Shown: positions 1-8,777, numbered from the stretch's first letter. The stretch is DNA of 64,000 bases from Pseudomonas trivialis (GCF_001439805.1 NZ_JYLK01000003.1:62001-126000), one strand, 5' to 3'. Notes: generated by a model not told the origin, from the letters alone. Translations and numbers: made by a program.

Positions 1-415
1 CCGGGTTGAGCAGCCATTTCCAGGCAGTACCGGTGACGATCATCGAGAGCGCCATCGGGTACAGATAAATAGTGCGGATAAACCCTTCGCGGCGGATTTT
101 CTGGTCGAGGAAGATCGCCAGGGTTACGCCGATGACCAGGGTGATACCGATGAACATGCCGCCAAACAGCGCCAGGTTCTTGCTTGCCACCCACCAGCGA
201 TCGTTGTCGAACAACCGCTCATACTGCGCAAGACCCGCCCACTTGTAGTTGGGCAGGAACGTGGACGTGGTGAACGAAAGAACAAACGTCCACAGAATAT
301 AGCCGTAGAAGCCCACCAGAACGATGAACATGCTCGGCGCCAGCACCAGTTTGGGTAGCCAGCGCTGCAGTGCATCGAACGGCGAGGCCTTGCTGAACAC
401 AGCAACAGAACTCAT
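1..415 (-). CDS. gtsB: Glucose/mannose ABC transporter permease GtsB (3' part outside window)
   Basis: First of the two inner-membrane permeases expected in the Gts sugar importer (MalF-like family). The visible 138 codons begin MSSVAVFSKASPFD, followed by a hydrophobic membrane segment (about residues 18-38) and two more around 80-100 and 112-130. This is the N-terminal pattern of a binding-protein-dependent sugar permease. The start ATG lies at 413-415. The gene follows gtsA on the same strand after 92 bases, so the two are very likely co-transcribed. The conserved EAA loop and the rest of the protein lie beyond the window edge. Identification rests on the permease-like N-terminus and on the neighbouring gtsA; substrate specificity is inferred from gtsA. 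Confidence 0.85.
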   Translation of the reverse strand, partial: MSSVAVFSKASPFDALQRWLPKLVLAPSMFIVLVGFYGYILWTFVLSFTTSTFLPNYKWAGLAQYERLFDNDRWWVASKNLALFGGMFIGITLVIGVTLAIFLDQKIRREGFIRTIYLYPMALSMIVTGTAWKWLLNP

Positions 416-455
416 GGGGAAATCCAATAGAAGAATAAAGACAGCTGCAAGTTAG

Positions 456-509
456 AAGCTACAAGCGGCAAGACACCACTTGCAGCTGTTAACGTGCAGC
501 TTGCAGCTT
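456..509. repeat. Inverted repeat between gtsA and gtsB
   Basis: AAGCTACAAGC (456-466) can pair with GCTTGCAGCTT (499-509) with one mismatch; related AGCTGCAAG-type units lie between them. The repeat overlaps the gtsA stop codon. A stem-loop between a binding-protein gene and its permease gene often stabilises the upstream message, allowing excess binding protein. That role is inferred here. Confidence 0.5.
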
Positions 510-1794
510 ATTTGGCCGACTTGATCGCAGCACCCAGCTTCTTGGCAGTATCGGCCGGGTCGGCTTTAGGGTCGTTGATGTAGTTGGTCACGACGTCAAA
601 GAACGCGCCTTGCACCGCCAGCGTGGTCGCCATGTTGTGCGCCATGCTTGGCTGCAGACCACCGGACTTGGCGTCCACCAGGAAGTCCTTGGCGGCGGTC
701 TGGGCGCAGGAGTCGAAGCCCAGCTTGTCCATTTGCGTCAGCATGTCAGTGCGCACAGGGATCGACCCCTTGTTGATGCTGAACACTTTCTGGAAGTTTT
801 CACCCAGCACGACTTTGGCGATGTCCTGCTGACCGGCCGCAGTGCCTTTGTCTTTCTGCTTGAACACCGCCAGGGAGTCGATGTTGTAGGTGAAGGCCTT
901 GTCGGTGCCCGGGAAGGCTACGCACTCGTAGTCCTTGCCGGCGACTTTCTTGGCGGCGGTCCACTCGGACTTGGCCCAGTCACCCATGATCTGCATGCCG
1001 GCCTTGCCGTTGATGACCTTGCCTGCTTCCAGGTTCCAGTCCTGGCCTTTGCCGTCGACGTCCATATAGGTCGCGACTTTCTTCAACTCGGTGAGCGACT
1101 TGATCATTTCCGGACCGGTCAGCGCCGCGTTGTCGAGGTCAACCAGGGCCTTCTTGTAGCCGTCGGCGCCCATCACCGAGAGGACCACGGCTTCGAATAC
1201 CGTGCTGTCCTGCCAAGGCTGACCACCGTGGGCGAGCGGAATAAAGCCCGCCGCTTTCAGCTTGTCGCCGGCTGCGTAGAATTCTTCGAGGGTGGTAGGG
1301 TTTTTGGTGATGCCGGCTTTCTTGAAGACTTCCGGGTTGATCCACAGCCAGTTCACGCGGTGAATGTTCACCGGAACGGCCACGTAGTCACCGTCGTACT
1401 TCACGGTATCGGAGACTTTCTTGTCGAGCAGGGAATCCCACTTCTCTTCCTTGGCCACGTCCTTCAGAACGTCGGTGTCGAGCAAACCGGTGGACGCCCA
1501 TTCCTGGATGTCGGGGCCTTTGATCTGGGCAACGCCTGGCGGGTTGCCGGCGACCGCGCGGCTTTTCAGCACGGTCATGGCAGTGGCGCCACCGCCACCT
1601 GCGACGGCACCGTCTTTCCAGGTGAAGCCGTCTTTCTCGACTTGGGCCTTCAAGACATCGACAGCCGCCTTTTCACCGCCCGAGGTCCACCAATGCACGA
1701 CTTCAACCGTACCTTTGGAGTCGGCGGCAAATGCACTGAGGGGAAACAACGAGGCAACGGAAACAGCTAGGGCGAGGCGATTAATCGCATTCAT
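508..1794 (-). CDS. gtsA: Periplasmic glucose-binding protein of the Gts ABC transporter
   Basis: A 428-residue solute-binding protein of the extracellular-solute-binding family 1, which captures glucose or mannose in the periplasm for the GtsBCD importer. The start chosen is [13 protein letters not shown]: it gives a clean signal peptide ending at SAFA-AD and sits behind an AAGGT ribosome-binding site. Longer in-frame starts up to 1914 would spoil the signal peptide. The mature protein starts with [19 protein letters not shown], the typical beginning of GtsA-type proteins, and ends in [11 protein letters not shown]. It lies between an AGE-family isomerase gene and gtsB, all on one strand, and has its own promoter-like region (1845-1913) and a Crc/Hfq-type CA motif at the translation start. 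The family call is firm; the exact sugar range is inferred. Confidence 0.93.
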   Translation of the reverse strand: MNAINRLALAVSVASLFPLSAFAADSKGTVEVVHWWTSGGEKAAVDVLKAQVEKDGFTWKDGAVAGGGGATAMTVLKSRAVAGNPPGVAQIKGPDIQEWASTGLLDTDVLKDVAKEEKWDSLLDKKVSDTVKYDGDYVAVPVNIHRVNWLWINPEVFKKAGITKNPTTLEEFYAAGDKLKAAGFIPLAHGGQPWQDSTVFEAVVLSVMGADGYKKALVDLDNAALTGPEMIKSLTELKKVATYMDVDGKGQDWNLEAGKVINGKAGMQIMGDWAKSEWTAAKKVAGKDYECVAFPGTDKAFTYNIDSLAVFKQKDKGTAAGQQDIAKVVLGENFQKVFSINKGSIPVRTDMLTQMDKLGFDSCAQTAAKDFLVDAKSGGLQPSMAHNMATTLAVQGAFFDVVTNYINDPKADPADTAKKLGAAIKSAK

Positions 1795-1807
1795 CTCAAT
1801 ACCTTTT

Positions 1808-1815
1808 TTGTTGTT
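1808..1815 (-). promoter_or_regulatory. Candidate Crc/Hfq CA motif in the gtsA leader
   Basis: On the minus strand the sequence reads AACAACAA, matching the AAnAAnAA motif bound by Hfq with Crc in Pseudomonas. It lies just before the AAGGT ribosome-binding site of gtsA, where binding would block translation during catabolite repression. Motif match only. Confidence 0.5.
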
Positions 1816-1844
1816 ATGCATGCAAGTCTGGAGCTTGCGCTGCA

Positions 1845-1913
1845 CGGAGTTTAAACATGGATTTTTCAAGCACAGGTAACAAAGGGATGCACAATTGTCA
1901 CCACTTGGTGACA
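1845..1913 (-). promoter_or_regulatory. Putative gtsA promoter/operator, twin of 3189-3257
   Basis: Read on the minus strand: the palindrome TGTCAC-N6-GTGACA (1896-1913, overlapping the stop codon of the upstream isomerase gene), 15 bases, GTTAC, 18 bases, then TGTTTAAACTCCG (1845-1857), which contains a -10-like TAAACT. The same three blocks at identical spacings precede the isomerase gene. There is no good -35 hexamer, which fits an activator-dependent promoter. The regulator is not visible in this window. Confidence 0.6.
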
Positions 1914-3157
1914 TGGCCTCCGGCGTCCAATGCGGTCGTCATGCTCGGCGACAACGGCAGTGCAGGCAGCACCACCGCTTGCCAGGCGTGGTACAGGTCC
2001 GGTTTGCCACCCCAAATCCTGCTGCCGGGCTGGTTATGCGGGTTGAGTTCGTGATGCCAACTGCCGTGGACACGGTCGATGAACTGAGTTTCGCAGAACT
2101 CCCAGAAGCGTCTATACCAAATTTCGTAATGCAGCTCACCGGTACGCTTGAGCAGGGCCTGGGCAGCGGCGCTGGCTTCGGCATGGGTCCAGTGCAGACG
2201 CTCGCGCACCACCGGGCGATGGTTCCAATCCAACGTGTAGACAATCCCCGGCGCACCATCCACAGCCCAGGCGTATTCGCAGGCGCTGGCGAACAGACCT
2301 TTGGCGTCGCTCACCAGCCAATCCGGCGTGGACAACCCGGCCTGCAGGCGCGCGGCCTCCAGGTGCAACAGCAGCCGCGCCCACTCGAACCCGTGGCCGG
2401 GCGTGATGCCGTAGGGACGAAAGCCGTCGGCGGGGTTGTCTTCGTTATAGGCAGGCAGCGGTTTCCAGTGCGCATCGAAATGTTCGATCACCATGAACTG
2501 TTTGCCGGCCGCGAAGGTGTGGATCAGCCGTTCGACGATGCGCAGCGCGCGGTCCAGCCAGCGGGTGTCGCCGGTGACATCGGCCAGGGCGAGGAAGGCT
2601 TCGGTGGCGTGCATGTTGCTGTTGGCGCCCCGATAGGCCTCGACGTCGCTCCAGTCTCGGGCGAAGGACTCGAGCATCACGCCCTCCTCTTCGCTCCAGA
2701 AGAACTGATCGATGATGTGGATCGCGTCGTTGAGCAGGTTTTGCGCGCCGGGTGCGCCGACCACGGTGGCCGAACTGGCCGCCAGGGCGACGAACGCGTG
2801 CAGGTAGGCGGCCTTGCCGGTATTGCCATCGCAGGCATTGGCCGCGGCAAACCAGCCACCGTGCTCGCTGTCGCGCAACGGGCCGCTCAGGGCTGCGACA
2901 CCGTGTGCCACCCGTTCGGCATAGCCGGGCAACCCCATGGCATGGGCCATGGCGAAGCTGTGGGTCATGCGGGCAGTGTTCATGGTTTCAGCGCGGGCGT
3001 CGGCCGGCAGTTGGCCTTTGTCGTCGAGGTTGCCAAAACCGTCAGGCAGGCGTGAGGCCTTGGCGAATGACAGCAGGCGCTGGCCTTCGGCGGCGAGCCA
3101 GGCGTGATGGGCAGGAGCGTTCAGCCAACTGCTGGCAGGCAGTGGTTGCGTGGTCAT
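1898..3157 (-). CDS. AGE-family sugar epimerase/isomerase (mannose isomerase-like)
   Basis: A 419-residue (alpha/alpha)6-barrel protein of the N-acylglucosamine 2-epimerase (AGE) superfamily. Members of the YihS/mannose-isomerase branch interconvert D-mannose and D-fructose in the cytoplasm. Family signatures visible are [10 protein letters not shown] near residue 60, HGGW near 98, [13 protein letters not shown] near 180 and [13 protein letters not shown] near 250, where histidines and a glutamate form the active site. The ATG follows an AAGGG site, and an AATAATAA CA motif overlaps the leader. The gene sits 103 bases upstream of gtsA with matching promoter elements, suggesting that it feeds mannose taken up by the Gts importer into central metabolism. 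No signal peptide is seen. The family is clear; the precise isomerase activity is inferred from context. Confidence 0.85.
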   Translation of the reverse strand: MTTQPLPASSWLNAPAHHAWLAAEGQRLLSFAKASRLPDGFGNLDDKGQLPADARAETMNTARMTHSFAMAHAMGLPGYAERVAHGVAALSGPLRDSEHGGWFAAANACDGNTGKAAYLHAFVALAASSATVVGAPGAQNLLNDAIHIIDQFFWSEEEGVMLESFARDWSDVEAYRGANSNMHATEAFLALADVTGDTRWLDRALRIVERLIHTFAAGKQFMVIEHFDAHWKPLPAYNEDNPADGFRPYGITPGHGFEWARLLLHLEAARLQAGLSTPDWLVSDAKGLFASACEYAWAVDGAPGIVYTLDWNHRPVVRERLHWTHAEASAAAQALLKRTGELHYEIWYRRFWEFCETQFIDRVHGSWHHELNPHNQPGSRIWGGKPDLYHAWQAVVLPALPLSPSMTTALDAGGHVTKW

Positions 3158-3166
3158 GGGTGGCCC

Positions 3167-3174
3167 TTATTATT
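3167..3174 (-). promoter_or_regulatory. Candidate Crc/Hfq CA motif in the isomerase leader
   Basis: The minus strand reads AATAATAA immediately before the GGG of the ribosome-binding site, matching AAnAAnAA. As at gtsA, this position would let Hfq/Crc repress translation. Motif match only. Confidence 0.4.
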
Positions 3175-3188
3175 TTTTGTGGGATGAC

Positions 3189-3257
3189 CGGAGTCTAAAC
3201 AAGGGCGCAAAAGGGGCAAGTAACGAAGCGGAAGGTAAATGTCACAGGCTGGTGACA
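3189..3257 (-). promoter_or_regulatory. Putative isomerase-gene promoter/operator, twin of 1845-1913
   Basis: The minus strand carries TGTCAC-N6-GTGACA (3240-3257), 15 bases, GTTAC (3220-3224), 18 bases, then TGTTTAGACTCCG (3189-3201). All blocks and spacings match the copy before gtsA, whereas the bases between them differ, so the conserved parts look selected. The rest of the 304-base gap (3158-3461) holds an A/T-rich stretch near 3310-3340 and a G/C-rich stretch near 3365-3450 in which no gene is seen. Confidence 0.6.
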
Positions 3258-3461
3258 TTCTTGAATTCGACCGCAATTCAGGGAGGGAGTAAGCCTGCGT
3301 TGATCAAACACAAATAATTTTTTGATTTTAAGCCTGACGTTTCAGGCAAGCCCATTTATGTGAGAGCGCCTGCTTGCCACAACAGGCCCGCTCACCACAG
3401 AGGCGCCAGCCCGCTGGGCGATAGCGCCTGGCGGAGCCTCTCACCGCTGACCCGCATCAGG

Positions 3462-4295
3462 TCACTGACCGCCTCGCGGCGCGTTGAGCTGCTGGCTCAG
3501 GGTCTGCACCTGGCTCTGCAGGGTGGTGATATTGCGCGTGGTCTGGATACGGAATACGTCGAACTCCTTGTTGGTGGGCGCATCGACGTTGGCAGGCTGG
3601 TTTTCCTGCGCGCTTTTGAGCACCACCATGTCCTGCTCAAGGCGGGCAATGGCGGCCGTCGGGTTGCCCTGCTTTTTCAACGCGGCCACATCAGCCGCCA
3701 GCTCCCGGAGCTCGGCATCGCGCTTGCCGGCATCACCCTGCGCGGCCTTGAGGGTCGCCACGGCATCCGTCAGCGCCTGCACCTGGCCCTGCAAGGCGGC
3801 ATTGGCGCTGGCCAGCTCAGTGGTGCTGGCAGTCATTTGTGCCAGGCGCTTGTCCAGCTCGGTGGCCTGGCCGGCCACGCCGACCTGTTGCTTGCCCTGC
3901 TCAAGCAGTTGGGTTTCCAGTTGCTTGATCTGTTGTTTCAGCGCTTCGCTGCCGGTGTTGACGTTGGCTTCACTGGCCACCACTTTGCCGGAAATATCCT
4001 GCAGGCGTCCCGCCGCTTCTTCGCTGATGCGCGCGAAACTTTCCTGAGTGGCCACCAGTTGCTGGCCCATCAGGGAGATCTGCTGGAAACTCCACCAGGC
4101 AAGGCCGGCAAACGCGATCAGCAGCGCGCCGACCAACGCCCACAAAGGCCCGGTGCTGGCGCTCCTGACCTTGACCACGGGCGCGGGCCGCGAGCGTACG
4201 GACGTGGCGGACGTCGGCACGAAATCATCATCGTCCCCGGTATCGGCCCGCAGGCTGGGAACATTGTCGAAATCGTCGTTGGCATCGTTACGCAT
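3462..4295 (-). CDS. Membrane-anchored coiled-coil protein of unknown function
   Basis: A 277-residue protein. The first 45 residues are acidic then basic and probably cytoplasmic (RNDANDDFDNVPSL...). One membrane segment follows at about residues 50-70 (WALVGALLIAFAGLAWW). The remaining 200 residues are rich in Q, A, L, K and E in a heptad-like pattern, typical of a long periplasmic coiled coil. There is no enzyme motif. The gene lies between the sugar uptake genes and an SDR gene, all on the minus strand but with gaps above 100 bases, so an operon is uncertain. The layout resembles scaffold or tether proteins, but I do not recognise a characterised family. Confidence 0.75.
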   Translation of the reverse strand: MRNDANDDFDNVPSLRADTGDDDDFVPTSATSVRSRPAPVVKVRSASTGPLWALVGALLIAFAGLAWWSFQQISLMGQQLVATQESFARISEEAAGRLQDISGKVVASEANVNTGSEALKQQIKQLETQLLEQGKQQVGVAGQATELDKRLAQMTASTTELASANAALQGQVQALTDAVATLKAAQGDAGKRDAELRELAADVAALKKQGNPTAAIARLEQDMVVLKSAQENQPANVDAPTNKEFDVFRIQTTRNITTLQSQVQTLSQQLNAPRGGQ

Positions 4296-4418
4296 GAATC
4301 AACCCTGAATCGGTGAGATGGCTGGCAAGCCGAGCGACGCGAGTATAAACCGCGCGCCCGCCGCACTGATCGACCCGGAACCGTAAATTCGGTTCCCGAT
4401 GTGTTGCTGGTTGTGAGC

Positions 4419-5417
4419 TTATTTGAGTCCCGGATCCTGGGCCTTCCACCAACTGCAGAACTCGTCGAGGGCGGTCCACAGGCTGACCTTGGGCTCATAG
4501 TCGAGATAATGCCTCGCCCGGCTGATGTCCAACGTGAAATCTTTGTTCATTACCTGCATGCCCAAGCGCGATAACGCAGGCTCCGGGCGCCCCGGCCACA
4601 TCGCGCAGAAGGCTTCGTTGAGCGCCGCCACGCTGTAGGACAAGCCGTAGGACCGATAACGGGTCACCTGGGGCATTTCCATCTGGCGCATCACGTAGTT
4701 GACCACATCCCATACTGGCACCGGCGTGCCATTGCTGATGTTGTAGGCCTTGCCCAGCGCGGAACCGGTGGCGAGCAAACTGCTGAGCAAGGCTTCATTG
4801 AGGTTGTGGATACTGGTGAAATCAACCTTGTTCAGGCCATCGCCGACGATCGCCAGGCGGTTCTTGCGCTGCATCTTCAGCAGGCGCGGGAAGAGGCTCA
4901 TGTCGCCCGCGCCAGTGACAAATCGCGGACGCAGGGCCAGCACTTCGAGGCCGAATTCCTGGGCGCCGAAGACTTTCTGCTCGGCCAGGTACTTGGTGGC
5001 GGCATACGGATGCTTGAAGCGCTTGGGCACCTGCTCTTCGGTCAGGCCCAGGTGGTCGCGCCCGTCAAAGTAGATTGATGGCGAAGACAGGTGCACCAGC
5101 CGCCCGACCCGCTGCTTGAGGCAGGCTTCGACGACATTTTCGGTCACCAGCACATTGCCTTGATGAAAGTCCTGGTACTTGCCCCACAACCCGACGGCAC
5201 CGGCGCAATGCACCACGGCTTCGACGTCGCGGCACAGATGGCGCACCAGCTCGGCATCACTCAGATCACCCTGGATAAACTCGGCGCCGCGCCGTACGAG
5301 GTGCTCCACGCTTTCGGCGCGCCGCCCGTTGACCCGCACATCCAGGCCCTGCTCCAGGGCGAAGCGCGCAAAGCGCCCGCCGATGAAGCCGCTTGCGCCG
5401 GTGACCAGAATCTTCAT
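4419..5417 (-). CDS. NAD(P)-dependent epimerase/dehydratase (extended SDR, 3-beta-HSD-like)
   Basis: A 332-residue extended short-chain dehydrogenase. The nucleotide-binding motif TGASGFIGGRFA is at residues 6-17, D51 lies in the FIQGDLSD turn, and the catalytic pair is in HPYAATKYLAE (YxxxK, about residues 137-141). A serine in HLSSPSIYF completes the triad. The C-terminal half (NISNGTPVPVWDVVNYV) resembles sterol/3-beta-hydroxysteroid dehydrogenase-like proteins. The start follows a GGAG site. In P. aeruginosa an oxidoreductase of this type also lies near the argP-argO block. The substrate cannot be read from the sequence. Confidence 0.82.
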   Translation of the reverse strand: MKILVTGASGFIGGRFARFALEQGLDVRVNGRRAESVEHLVRRGAEFIQGDLSDAELVRHLCRDVEAVVHCAGAVGLWGKYQDFHQGNVLVTENVVEACLKQRVGRLVHLSSPSIYFDGRDHLGLTEEQVPKRFKHPYAATKYLAEQKVFGAQEFGLEVLALRPRFVTGAGDMSLFPRLLKMQRKNRLAIVGDGLNKVDFTSIHNLNEALLSSLLATGSALGKAYNISNGTPVPVWDVVNYVMRQMEMPQVTRYRSYGLSYSVAALNEAFCAMWPGRPEPALSRLGMQVMNKDFTLDISRARHYLDYEPKVSLWTALDEFCSWWKAQDPGLK

Positions 5418-5466
5418 GTATTACTCCGCGTTCTTTCGTTTTTCATCGCTGCTACCTTGACGCCCG

Positions 5467-6363
5467 TCATTCATCCAACGACACCAGCCATTGCCCGCAC
5501 GACCGGGCCAGATGCTCGGTCAACAGGCCCAACAGTTGCCCGCCGCTGCGCCAATGATGCCAGTACAACGGCACATCGATGGGCTTATCAGGCAACAACT
5601 CGACCAACAGGCCACGCTGCAACTGGTCGCGCACCTGCAGTTCCGGCACCAGGCCCCAGCCCAGGCCGGCTTCGGTGAGACGGATAAACCCTTCGGACGA
5701 TGGGCATAAATGGTGCTCGAAACCGCCATCCACGCCGAGAGATGCCAGGTAACGGTGTTGCAGGAAATCATCCGGACCAAATACCAGCGCCGGTGTGCGC
5801 GCCAACTGCTCGGCCTTGACCCCCGCCGGAAAGTGCCGAGTGAGAAAGGCCGGGCTGGCCAGCGCGCGATAGCGCATGGCACCGAGCAGCAGGCTGCGCG
5901 CACCGGCCACCGGGCGTTCACTCGCGCAGATACAGGCCGCCACCTCACCGGCGCGCATGCGCTTGAGGCCCACGGTCTGGTCTTCCACCACCAGGTCAAG
6001 CAGCAGATGCTGCTCGGCGCAAAAGTCGCTGACGGCCTCGGCCCACCACGTGGCCAGGCTGTCGGCATTCAGGGCGATACGCAGGCGTTCGGGCATGCCC
6101 TCCTCGTCCAGAGCGGGCACCTGGCCCTGCAGGTCGCGCTCCAGCAGCCGCACCTGCTGCACATGGTTGAGCAGCCGTCGGCCAATTTCGGTGGGTATAG
6201 GCGGCGTGGCCCGCACCAGCACCGGCTGGCCGACACGCGCTTCGAGCAGCTTGATGCGCTGGGAAATGGCCGACTGCGACAGTCCCAGCACCTGAGCGGC
6301 GCGTTCGAAGCCGGCCTGCTCCACCACCGCCGCAAGGGCGGATAACAGCTTATAGTCGAACAT
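5467..6363 (-). CDS. argP: LysR-family regulator ArgP (activator of argO)
   Basis: A 298-residue LysR-type regulator. The start MFDYKLLSALAAVVEQAGFERAAQ opens directly into the winged-helix domain (LSQSAISQRIKLLEARVGQPVLVR, residues 30-53); upstream in-frame codons would add an unlikely tail. The effector-binding domain covers about residues 90-295. ArgP activates the amino acid exporter argO in response to arginine and is antagonised by lysine. It is divergent from the ACT protein and argO genes, with 97 bases between, the usual arrangement of a LysR regulator and its target. The name rests on sequence style and on this pairing with argO. Confidence 0.88.
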   Translation of the reverse strand: MFDYKLLSALAAVVEQAGFERAAQVLGLSQSAISQRIKLLEARVGQPVLVRATPPIPTEIGRRLLNHVQQVRLLERDLQGQVPALDEEGMPERLRIALNADSLATWWAEAVSDFCAEQHLLLDLVVEDQTVGLKRMRAGEVAACICASERPVAGARSLLLGAMRYRALASPAFLTRHFPAGVKAEQLARTPALVFGPDDFLQHRYLASLGVDGGFEHHLCPSSEGFIRLTEAGLGWGLVPELQVRDQLQRGLLVELLPDKPIDVPLYWHHWRSGGQLLGLLTEHLARSCGQWLVSLDE

Positions 6364-6460
6364 CAGTTTCTCTAATGAGCGATCAGCAATATTGGTTTTT
6401 CTTATACAGCCCATGCAACGAAAATAGCCAGCACTGCCTCTCTTTAACAAGGACCTTCAC

Positions 6461-6862
6461 ATGGCTGGCGAAACCGCCCTGGCGACCCTGCTGCGCAGCA
6501 TGAGCCCTCATCTTAATGACGGCGACTACGTGTTCTGCACCCTGCCCGACAACCGCATCCCGGCGGGTTGCGAGGTGATCGGCAGCTTTCACGAACAGGA
6601 AGGCTTGACCCTGATCGTGGAGCGCCTGCAAGCCGAACGGGCCGGGCTGGCCTTCGACTATGTGGCCGCGTGGATCACCCTGAACGTGCACTCGGCGCTC
6701 GAAGCGGTGGGTTTGACCGCCGCCTTCGCCAGCGCATTGGGCCGGGCCGGGATCAGTTGCAATGTGATCGCCGGTTATTACCACGACCACCTGTTCGTCG
6801 GCCGTACCGATGCGCAACGCGCCCTGCGGGTGCTGCGGCAATTGGCGGCGGACGCGGAGTAA
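6461..6862 (+). CDS. ACT-domain small protein between argP and argO
   Basis: A 133-residue protein with an ACT-like fold, a small-molecule (often amino acid) binding module: segments DYVFCTLPDN, GLTLIVERLQAE and SCNVIAGYYHDHLFV have the beta-alpha-beta pattern of this family. The gene lies downstream of the divergent argP promoter and only 5 bases before argO, so it is probably co-transcribed with the exporter. It may sense or buffer the exported amino acid, but no function is established. An ATG following CAAGGACCTTCAC is a good start. The same gene order occurs in P. aeruginosa. Confidence 0.82.
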   Translation: MAGETALATLLRSMSPHLNDGDYVFCTLPDNRIPAGCEVIGSFHEQEGLTLIVERLQAERAGLAFDYVAAWITLNVHSALEAVGLTAAFASALGRAGISCNVIAGYYHDHLFVGRTDAQRALRVLRQLAADAE

Positions 6863-6867
6863 CCTCT

Positions 6868-7470
6868 ATGTGGCAAAGCTATGTGAACGGGCTGTTGATC
6901 GCCCTCGGCCTGATCATGGCCATCGGCACCCAGAACGCTTTCGTGCTGGCGCAAAGCCTGCGCCGTGAACATCACCTGCCGGTGGCGGCGCTGTGCATCG
7001 TGTGCGATGCAATCCTGGTCGCGGCCGGGGTGTTCGGCCTGGCCACGGTGCTGGCGCAGAACCCGCTGCTGCTGGCGATTGCACGCTGGGGCGGCGCGGC
7101 ATTCCTGTTGTGGTACGGCACCCTCGCCCTGCGGCGCGCGTTTTCAAAGCAGAGCCTGGACCAGGACGAAGGCTTCAAAGCGCGCTCATTGCGCGCGGTG
7201 ATGCTCAGCGCGTTGGCAGTCACGCTGCTCAACCCGCACGTCTACCTCGATACGGTACTGCTGATCGGCTCACTGGGCGCGCAACAGGCGGCACCCGCAG
7301 CGTTCGTGGCCGGGGCCGCGAGCGCGTCATTCCTGTGGTTCGCCACCCTGGCGCTCGGCGCCGCGTGGCTGGCGCCATGGCTTGCACGCCCGGCAACCTG
7401 GCGACTACTGGACCTCCTGGTGGCGGTGATGATGTTCAGCGTGGCCTACCAGCTAATAAGCACGCCCTGA
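6868..7470 (+). CDS. argO: Arginine exporter ArgO (LysE family)
   Basis: A 200-residue inner-membrane exporter with about six hydrophobic segments. Family hallmarks are AIGTQNAFVLAQSLR near residue 15, where the LysE/ArgO family has its G-x-Q-N motif, and TLLNPHVYLDTVLLIGS near 120, with the conserved NPH/D pair. It exports excess L-arginine and related basic amino acids. The ATG lies 5 bases after the ACT gene. Its expected regulator ArgP is divergent, 97 bases before the operon start. Confidence 0.9.
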   Translation: MWQSYVNGLLIALGLIMAIGTQNAFVLAQSLRREHHLPVAALCIVCDAILVAAGVFGLATVLAQNPLLLAIARWGGAAFLLWYGTLALRRAFSKQSLDQDEGFKARSLRAVMLSALAVTLLNPHVYLDTVLLIGSLGAQQAAPAAFVAGAASASFLWFATLALGAAWLAPWLARPATWRLLDLLVAVMMFSVAYQLISTP

Positions 7471-7647
7471 AGTTATTTCGAAAGGCTCTGGAACCTCTAT
7501 CCCACACAGTTGTTGCGTGGTTTTGCCGCACCCCCGGTGCTATGATCCTGCCCCTGCGCCGCAAAGAGTACAAACTCCCCGGCGCTTGTTTGGCCGCCCG
7601 TGATCGGCCTTGCGCTCACCGCAACTGACCTGATTAGGAGAATCATC

Positions 7648-8244
7648 ATGGCTTTCGAATTGCCGCCGCTGCCCTACGCACACGATGCCCTGCAGCCGCA
7701 TATCTCCAAGGAAACCCTGGAGTATCACCACGACAAGCACCACAACACCTATGTCGTGAACCTGAACAACCTGGTGCCTGGCACCGAGTTCGAAGGCAAG
7801 ACTCTGGAAGAGATCGTCACCTCTTCCTCGGGCGGCATCTTCAACAACGCCGCTCAGGTCTGGAACCACACGTTCTACTGGAACTGCCTGGCGCCAAACG
7901 CTGGCGGCCAACCGACCGGCGCACTGGCTGAAGCCATCAATGCTGCCTTCGGTTCCTTCGACAAGTTCAAGGAAGAGTTCACCAAGACGTCTGTCGGCAC
8001 CTTCGGTTCCGGTTGGGGCTGGCTGGTGAAAAAGGCTGACGGCTCCCTGGCCCTGGCCAGCACCATCGGCGCCGGCAACCCGCTGACCAGCGGCGACACC
8101 CCGCTGCTGACCTGCGACGTGTGGGAACACGCCTACTACATCGACTACCGCAACGTGCGTCCAAAGTATGTGGAAGCGTTCTGGAACCTGGTCAACTGGA
8201 AGTTCGTGGCCGAGCAGTTCGAAGGCAAGACCTTCACTGCCTGA
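7648..8244 (+). CDS. sodB: Iron superoxide dismutase
   Basis: A 198-residue Fe-SOD that converts superoxide to hydrogen peroxide and oxygen in the cytoplasm. Metal ligands are visible: H27 in [14 protein letters not shown], a His in [13 protein letters not shown], and D/H of [11 protein letters not shown] near residues 157-161. The motif FGSGWGWLV is typical of Fe/Mn-SODs. The ATG follows TTAGGAGAATCATC. A TATGAT -10-like hexamer lies at 7541 without a clear -35. In Pseudomonas sodB is iron-responsive, via Fur/PrrF RNAs, and lies between argO and bifA, as here. Confidence 0.97.
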   Translation: MAFELPPLPYAHDALQPHISKETLEYHHDKHHNTYVVNLNNLVPGTEFEGKTLEEIVTSSSGGIFNNAAQVWNHTFYWNCLAPNAGGQPTGALAEAINAAFGSFDKFKEEFTKTSVGTFGSGWGWLVKKADGSLALASTIGAGNPLTSGDTPLLTCDVWEHAYYIDYRNVRPKYVEAFWNLVNWKFVAEQFEGKTFTA

Positions 8245-8264
8245 GTAACGCTTGCAGGATAAAG

Positions 8265-8289
8265 AGCCCGGCAATTGCCGGGCTTTTTT
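8265..8289 (+). terminator. Rho-independent terminator of sodB
   Basis: AGCCCGGCAATTGCCGGGCT forms a near-perfect stem followed by six T. It lies 20 bases after the sodB stop codon. Confidence 0.93.
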
Positions 8290-8399
8290 GTGGGCGATAA
8301 TACTGGGCAGGATGCGGGACGCATGGAACCAGGCGGTGACAATTTGCCACGCAGGCAGTGAGAGAAATAACTCTCTCATTTCACGCAGGAGAGTTCGCA

Positions 8400-8579
8400 A
8401 TGGATCCTATATCGATGGGTATGGCGGCTGTGTCAGCAGTCAAGCCGATACTGGAAAAAGGCATGGACATGATGAGCAAGATGATGGATCAGCAACTGCA
8501 AGGTCAAGATCAGGGGCAGGGCAAAATCGGCGAAGACACACACAAGGCCAATTCCATGCAGGTTACCTACAACTCGTAA
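8400..8579 (+). CDS. Small hypothetical protein (59 aa), Met/Gln-rich
   Basis: A 59-residue open frame with a strong AGGAG site (GCAGGAGAGTTCGCA before ATG). The first half is a likely amphipathic helix rich in methionine (MDPISMGMAAVSAVKPILEKG, continuing MDMMSKMMDQ). The second half is polar and rich in Q and G. There is no signal peptide or cysteine. It stands alone between sodB and bifA with room for its own promoter. The ribosome-binding site and amino acid pattern argue for a real gene. A secreted or type III-related small protein can be imagined, but nothing proves it. I do not recognise the family. Confidence 0.6.
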   Translation: MDPISMGMAAVSAVKPILEKGMDMMSKMMDQQLQGQDQGQGKIGEDTHKANSMQVTYNS

Positions 8580-8777
8580 TAAAGCTGATCTTCAAGCGCT
8601 CGCCTCACGCCCAAGCGCAGTATCAGAGAGCGGCGGATGTCATCCGCCCTCTTCCCACCGTCCCTCCTTAAGCCGCTTCCGATTGCCCCGGCCCGAATGT
8701 TCCTTTGACTGCCATGCGTGGATTGCCAATACTCATGGCATATTGAAGGCCACCCGCATGAGACAAGGAATGCCCCT

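Noticed and set aside
3300..3345. HexR or GltR operator before the sugar genes
   Set aside because: The A/T-rich stretch has no TTGTAGT-N-ACTACAA-type palindrome. The real conserved element is TGTCAC-N6-GTGACA.
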